A program made the position numbers and the translations under genes. Of a stretch of DNA of 64,000 nucleotides, positions 58,932-64,000 are shown one piece after another (the stretch's first letter is position 1; each line of letters begins with the position of its first letter). The notes under the pieces are model-generated. The model ran no database searches, was not told the origin of the DNA, and saw only the letters and a program-made list of their open reading frames with translations. The DNA comes from Ilyonectria destructans (lineage: Eukaryota > Ascomycota > Sordariomycetes > Hypocreales > Nectriaceae). The stretch lies in NCBI GenBank assembly GCA_020740775.1, contig JAHEWK010000050.1, positions 1-64,000 on the forward strand, given 5' to 3'.

Positions 58932-59180
58932 TGTTACACTGAGTGGATAGGATCAGGATGATGATGATGAAAGCTCTTGATTTTCTATCTAACGAAGGGC
59001 TAGGGATCGGTCTTATAGATGAAGATGAGGGCGGCCTCCGGCAGCCTCCGGGCCCGAGGTCCAGAGGTCTGAGACTGGAGGACCCACCTGCCGGGGGTCT
59101 GAGACCCGGTCCGGACCGGATTCCTAGCAGCCGGTCTGGAAGCTGTTCCAGGCGTCGTACGATGATCCCAAAATGTGACA
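58932..59180 (-). mobile_element. 249-bp LTR-like element, copy 2, inside the LINE
   Basis: Reverse complement of 39803-40052 with few differences. It is flanked by perfect CTAAA duplications (58927-58931 and 59181-59185). Ends are TGTTACA/TGTGACA in window orientation. It has no coding capacity and no RIP-type decay. Confidence 0.9.
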
Positions 59181-59185
59181 CTAAA

Positions 59186-60480
59186 GTATAGTACCCGGCG
59201 TCACAAATACAGGGGCACCCCAAACGCAGACTTAACACCTAACGGATCGAATTGACTCGGTATTAAAAATATCGATATACGCTATCCTCCCAGCGTGGAA
59301 ACCACCCCCCTTCCGGTGCTGCACCGCAAGGCCGGCGGAATCGCCCCTGCCGACTAAATCCTCGAGGCCCATCGCCTTCGCTTTTCCACCAGGCTTCATT
59401 CTCTCGACCCAGACCACCCACTAGCAAACGTCAGCGCGAGATAACTCAACCAGCGAGACGCCCAACTCAGCTGCCTACAGTGCGCAATTGCACTTACGGC
59501 CCTATACCCCAGGCCATTAATCCTCCCGGGCTCCTCTAACAACATAGAGGCCAGCCTGCAGACGCACTAAACCTAAGGCTGCCCGAGCCTTCCGACTCTA
59601 GGCCAAAGCCCTACCGAAATACAAACCTGGTGTCTACTCAGACGGTTCAGACTGACCTCCGGCGCCACGGGGTACGGATTCGCTATCTCCAGCGGCGATA
59701 TTGAAACAGCGAACGGGAACGGACGACTCGGCCCTGCCGAAGTCTTCGACGCAGAAGCTCTCGGCGCTCTCTAAGGCCTAAAGCATACGGTTACCGCCCT
59801 AGAGGCTGCACAGCTCTGCAAAATTCACGTCTGCTTGGATAACCTCGCAGCGGCATAGTGCCTTATAGGCCGCCCGTCAGACTCCTTACAGGTCGTCTTC
59901 GCTGAATTCCAGAATATCGCCAGAACACAACTGGGTTACATAAAATGGTGCCCAGGGCACGAGGATACGCTGGGAACGAGCAAGCCGACGCCTAGCCAAG
60001 CTAGGTTGCACCCTGCCGAGCCGCCTGGAGCCCAAACCAACTTTACATACGCGACGCAGAGCAGCAAAAGCCAAACCACAGGCCGACTTCAAAGCCCGGT
60101 GGAATAACAATATGCCACAGGGGTATAGAGATTTGGGTCTTATAGCGACTCTCTCCTGCCCCAGCAAACTCCAGGTGCCCTAAAAAGCACTATGCTACCT
60201 TCTTGCAGCGCGATCCCAATACGGAGACTTTACTAACTATTACGAAAGATTCACTATGAAGATGCCAAACTGACCTGCAACTGGGAAACGCAAGGCCCCC
60301 GAACACTCCTTCTATTGCCGACTGATTAAAAGCAACCTGCAGTTACAGCTGACACCTGCATGCGGGATGCAATTAATCGCGTTATGGGCAAGGACTTTAG
60401 CGAGTTTTATTCAGCTGCTGGAGGCATCGCAGTTCCCACACTAGATCTGCCCCCAACACTGAAAAACGCGCTATATTAAC
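59186..60480 (+). pseudogene. LINE C-terminal region and RNase H
   Basis: After the insertion the LINE continues with AILPAWKTTPLPVLHR-type sequence (about 59280-59330). RNase H starts YSDGS (about 59636) and GYGFAISSGDIETANG, then has EVFDAEALGAL and KIHVCLDNLAA, with W.PGHE at about 59945-59965. A C-terminal RKAPEHSFYCRLIKSN segment is at about 60290-60340. Frameshifts and stops are present. Confidence 0.8.
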
Positions 60481-60991
60481 ACTCGCTTCTTTCCTTTCCT
60501 TGCCCTTTGTTTTATCTTGTTTTTTCTTCGGCCGGTCGATCGAACAGGGCTCCTTTCGGACGCTATAAACAGTTAACAGACTAATAGCGCTCGTTTGACG
60601 TAACCTGGAGACCGCCGGTAGCCCTAAGCTACTACGACATATAGGTCTTTTACAGTCCCTATATAAAATACTGGCTGATCGACGCAGCAGATATACTGCG
60701 ACCCTAATTGCACGCTGACGAGCGACGGGCTTAACCTTTTTACTGCAATATTAGTTGACGGGATTTGGGGAGTTGGGGGAAAAGGATGATTACGAGCGGC
60801 GCCGGCTGCGTCCTCTAACGCGTCGACCGCACGCAACCTACCACTACACCTTAACATTTCCGACCTACCCTATACCTTAGGTAGATAATGGAAACAATAG
60901 ACAATCCCTCTATTTAGTTAGCCTAGCACGCCATCTTGCCCCATCGTGGGATTGGCGAGGACTTTGTGCCCGCATGGCGTTAATAAAATTA

Positions 60992-61067
60992 CCCGTAGGG
61001 TCTTACTAAGTGGCTCCGCCACTTAGTAGGGCCGAAAAATCTGGAACAGTCAGAAAAAGTTGGAACA
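60992..61067 (+). repeat. Left terminal inverted repeat
   Basis: 76 bp. It contains an internal hairpin, ACTAAGTGGCTCCGCCACTTAGT, with a 10-bp stem, followed by GGGCCGAAAAATCTGGAA. Confidence 0.88.
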
Positions 61068-61589
61068 GTGTGACCCCCCTAAAACCACAGCGAAAAATGG
61101 CCCCCAATGCTGCAATTGATTCTGACAGTCGTTCAAGCAATTTTATTACTGAGAAAATAGATATCCTAGGAGCTGAAGGTCTCGCGAAAATAACTATGTC
61201 ATCAAATGCCGTAAAAAATATGCCCTTACGCCGGAATCGCCAGCCTGCGTACAGATATATAACCAACTTAGCTAGGTCTTTGAGGCCGCTCTGCTACTGC
61301 AATTTATATGGCATATATATGTAAGAGCCGTTACGATTCCTGAGGCTGTAGCGGAATCTCTAGGTCCTTTATTATACTTGTATGTAGGCTGGCGATATTG
61401 TGCGCGGCGTTTTGGGCATAGTATTTCTGGCCCCTTATCCACTTCTTCCGAAAACTAGCGGCAGCGAGGATGTTCCTACAGCTGTAAATCTTGTGATGCC
61501 TAATAATTTCGATTAATCGTCATCACCGACTCACCTCTATCGTATATATCATTTTCGGGCTCAAGGAAGTTCTCATTGGTGTCATCTTC

Positions 61590-63668
61590 GTCGTTAAAGT
61601 CGCCGAAATAGTTAGTGGGGCTAAAGGAAGCATTACATTCCAAGTTACAGTATAACGCAGTCAGCTCTATAGCCTCAGAAAGAGGTTTAGCTGTATAGTA
61701 AAGCTTACAGATAGCTGCTTGAATACGAGGATCAGGCTTGGTATCGATAATGAAGCTGTTATTATATTGCTCAAGAAGGTGAGATACTTTTAGCTGGAGT
61801 TTTCTATATCTAGAAAGTAATTCTTCCGGCTAGTTAGCTCTTGCTACTTCTTAAATACAGAGACCTTCTTTATAACGCCGTTAACTTCAACTTCTTTATT
61901 AGAAGATCGCCATTCTTCCCTCAGCTTATCCATTCTTTCTTCAAGGTTGCCCGGTGGCCTCATAGCTTGCAGCAATAACTTTTCAGCCTCAACTCGGAGG
62001 GTTCTTCCTATTGCTGCCGGATCTCAGCTAAGCTCGAACTCGTAATAAAGCGGCCTTAGGGCTTAACTGACTTGCCGCGGCGACAGACTCATAATAAGCA
62101 GTCAATACATTCTGCCGGTTATAACAGAAGGCAGCAACTTTGGCGTTAAGAATAGCAGCTTCATGAACAACTGAGCAGACCTGCCAAAGGGCAGCACGTA
62201 ACGGCAAGCTCAGCAACTGACTGTATTTAGCATCAAGATGCTATACAGTATCTGAGGCTCCTTGGAATCATATTTCTAGTGGTAGGAGAAGTAACTTGTA
62301 GGCAGGGTCAACAGCCTCACACTGCTTTCTCTATGCCAACACCAACTTCATGATTACCGGCATACTATTTAGCAGAAAGAGACCGGTTTTCTCAAACCCT
62401 AATATAATATTATATATACTGAAGCCAGCATCAAAAATCTTTTAGAAGGCAGAGATAAAATCAATACAGTTAAAGATAAGATTGCCTTCCTAAAGAGACT
62501 TACAGATAGCTGCTTAGTGTACGTTCTTTAACAGCTGAAAGATACCAACATCCATCAGCTATATAATATACATTAAATACAGTAGCAGCATCACAATCAG
62601 AATATCAAATTGGATGCAATATTCAATAAACTGGAAGGATAAGTGCCCTATAAAGCCATCAATAACTAGAAGGCGCCAGATCTTCTCCTCTTCAGAATAG
62701 CAATTAGACAGCTTATTAACTGTAACTTCAGCAACACCATTAACATACTTCCACTCATCACAACCAAACCAGTCATTTAGTATAACCCCAAGTCTTAAGG
62801 CTTATGCTAACTTCATCCAGAAAACCCAGTTAAACTCATAAAGCCAGTCAAATATAACTTCAGCATTACTAAACGCTATATCTATCCGTACAAACCGCAT
62901 ATTATTATCAGCTTTAACAGCAGCAAAGTTTTCCATAGGAAATAACTTAAAGATAAGCCAGGGAGGAATAGAGTCTCCTACTGTATTTCCTGCGCCGATA
63001 AGGGTGCAAGACTCACAATTAGCTAGATCCAGAACTTCAGGGCAAGAGGCACGCATTAGGCGCACAACAAGGATCTATACAGTCTCTCGAAGGCAGCCAA
63101 TTCAAAGGCCAGCTTCATCTTCATCCAGATCCTAAGGCGCCAATTCTCTTAGTTTTAATAAGTTCCTCAAGATCCTTAAAGAATATAGTCATATCAGCAA
63201 TATCTATCGATTCGAATAACTTCTGCAACTTCTCAACAGCCTTCAGAAACAAGCCATAAAGCTCTAGGTAGTCTTTACAAAACTGGGGATACCAGGCCTT
63301 TAAGACTGGAGTCGATTCCGGGTCTCTTTGAAGCCGGAAGCTATTTACAGCCGCCTCAACTTGCGGCTTGAAGGCAGGAAAGCCAGCCATAGCATCCACC
63401 AAACGTACGCCACAATAGCATCGCCTTCAGCAGGCATCAACAACATCAGGCGGCCTTAAGGCCGGAATATATCGAAAGAGTTACTTTCCAGCTTCTTCAG
63501 CTGCCTATGGACTTCACTTATGCTGACTTTATAGATATATACAGCGGTATAAAGAGAGAGAGGGTTTTTCCTGACCCGAAGGCGGGTGTTGATAGCTCTC
63601 TGGCGTAGGATCTTACGGGCGGCCTTTTGGCCTTAGATTTACTTGATAGTATCGGCAGAAATCATCAT
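61590..63668 (-). pseudogene. pogo/Fot-like transposase, broken
   Basis: From about 63668 the minus strand reads MMISADTIK, KAARKILRQRAINTRLRVRK and VSISEVHRQLKKLESN (psq-type helix-turn-helix), then MLLMPAEGDAIVAYVWW. Near 63400 it changes frame to MAGFPAFKPQVEAAVNSFRL and LKAWYPQFCKDYLELYG (CENP-B-type HTH). The DDE domain gives CESCTLIGAGNTVGDSIPPW, FSNAEVIFDWLYEFN and IWRLLVIDGFIGHLSFQFIE, then *LMDVGIFQLLKNVH (family QPLDVG.FQPLK). An acidic tail segment (FGDFNDEDDTNENFLEPEND) lies at about 61550-61620. It is non-functional because of frameshift and stops. Confidence 0.85.
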
Positions 63669-63763
63669 AAAAATTTGATATGGATTACACCTCGTGGTAT
63701 CGATAAAATAATTGATTTTACGTAGTGAAGCGTTGATATTTAAGACAGCTTGCGGTGGTGGGG

Positions 63764-63839
63764 TGTTCTAACTTTTTCTCACTATTCCAGATTTTTCGGC
63801 CCTACTAAGTGGCGGAGCCACTTAGTAAGACCCTACGGG
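63764..63839 (-). repeat. Right terminal inverted repeat
   Basis: Reverse complement of 60992-61067. The outermost 55 bases are identical; inner differences include two C/T-type changes. It carries the same hairpin. Confidence 0.88.
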
Positions 63840-63841
63840 TA

Positions 63842-64000
63842 TCATCATTATTATCATACATACCGCCTATTTTTTATGGTGGGGCTGGTAGCTCTTAACT
63901 CCACAACTTAGGTTTCGCCGCTGAGATAACATGATCTTCACCATCTCTCACATTGTAAATATTATTGTTGGAGCCAGTCAAAAAGCCCCCTCAAAGCTAT
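63842..64000. other. Flank of the transposon, nothing recognised
   Basis: 160 bp after the TA duplication with no gene, repeat or RNA structure that I can support. Confidence 0.4.

Larger units (their letters stand above)
57340..60790 (+). mobile_element. Tad1-like non-LTR retrotransposon (LINE), 5'-truncated
   Basis: Plus-strand remains run from a pre-RT segment (KAAKAAPWWTEEC, about 57370) through reverse transcriptase, C-terminal zinc-like region and RNase H to a 3' UTR with a pyrimidine-rich tract and GGCCGGTCGATCGAACAGGG near 60530. The endonuclease domain is missing, so it is 5'-truncated or further decayed. It is interrupted at 58932-59180 by the LTR-like element. The 3' boundary is approximate. 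Confidence 0.85.
60992..63839 (-). mobile_element. pogo/Fot-type DNA transposon, 2.85 kb, with 76-bp TIRs
   Basis: Ends CCCGTAGGG..CCCTACGGG are flanked by TA on both sides (60990-60991, 63840-63841), as in the Tc1/mariner/pogo superfamily. Terminal inverted repeats of 76 bp match except for about four substitutions. The interior encodes a degraded DDE transposase on the minus strand. Confidence 0.88.

Noticed and set aside
61010..61324. Plus-strand 104-codon ORF starting in the left TIR
   Set aside because: It begins in the inverted repeat, has no similarity to transposase and runs antisense to the element.
1..64000. CRISPR arrays, tRNA or rRNA genes, bacterial-type operons
   Set aside because: No regularly spaced repeats of CRISPR type, no cloverleaf or rRNA sequence recognised; introns and RIP indicate a fungal nucleus.

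Overview
The window looks like one chromosomal segment of a filamentous ascomycete (Pezizomycotina). Three things point there: short GT..AG introns of 51-74 bp, fungal families (Zn(II)2Cys6 regulator, DUF6594, MUG113-like T5orf172, TPR-MYND), and long AT-rich tracts whose decay is nearly all C-to-T / G-to-A with TpA enrichment and stops at former CAA, CAG, CGA and TGG codons. That is the signature of repeat-induced point mutation (RIP). No search or alignment was run; assignments come from reading translations by eye.

Layout. (1) 1-17.7 kb is a RIP-degraded nest of two Ty3/gypsy chromoviruses. The inner one (4595-13030, minus strand) has 395-bp LTRs and a CTTTT target duplication. It sits between RNase H and integrase of the outer one (about 2.8-16.4 kb, also minus). 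Each carries a convergent plus-strand reading frame just beyond its chromodomain. (2) 19.1-25.4 kb holds three RIP-killed host genes: an amino-acid permease, a D-amino-acid oxidase and a Zn2Cys6 regulator, which looks like a dead D-amino-acid catabolic cluster. (3) 27.6-30.5 kb is a GC-normal island with a broken T5orf172/DUF1766 gene and a 23-base poly-G run. (4) 31.1-31.7 kb is a hAT transposase relic, followed by 3 kb of extremely AT-rich DNA. (5) 34768-43556 is a Copia element with 184/183-bp LTRs, mosaic RIP damage and three nested LTR-like insertions. (6) 44.3-46.5 kb is a TPR-MYND gene silenced by in-frame stops. (7) 47-54 kb is the live-looking gene island: a divergent pair of small C2H2 genes, an intact four-exon DUF6594 gene, an array of palindromes and minisatellites, and an intact two-exon aerolysin-like gene. 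(8) 57.3-60.8 kb is a 5'-truncated Tad1-like LINE with its own LTR-like insertion. (9) 60992-63839 is a pogo/Fot-type DNA transposon with 76-bp terminal inverted repeats and a TA target site.

Best leads: the dead D-amino-acid cluster, the convergent antisense frames in both chromoviruses, the short TG..CA elements with exact 5-bp duplications, and the paired C2H2 mini-genes with identical 41-nt first exons.
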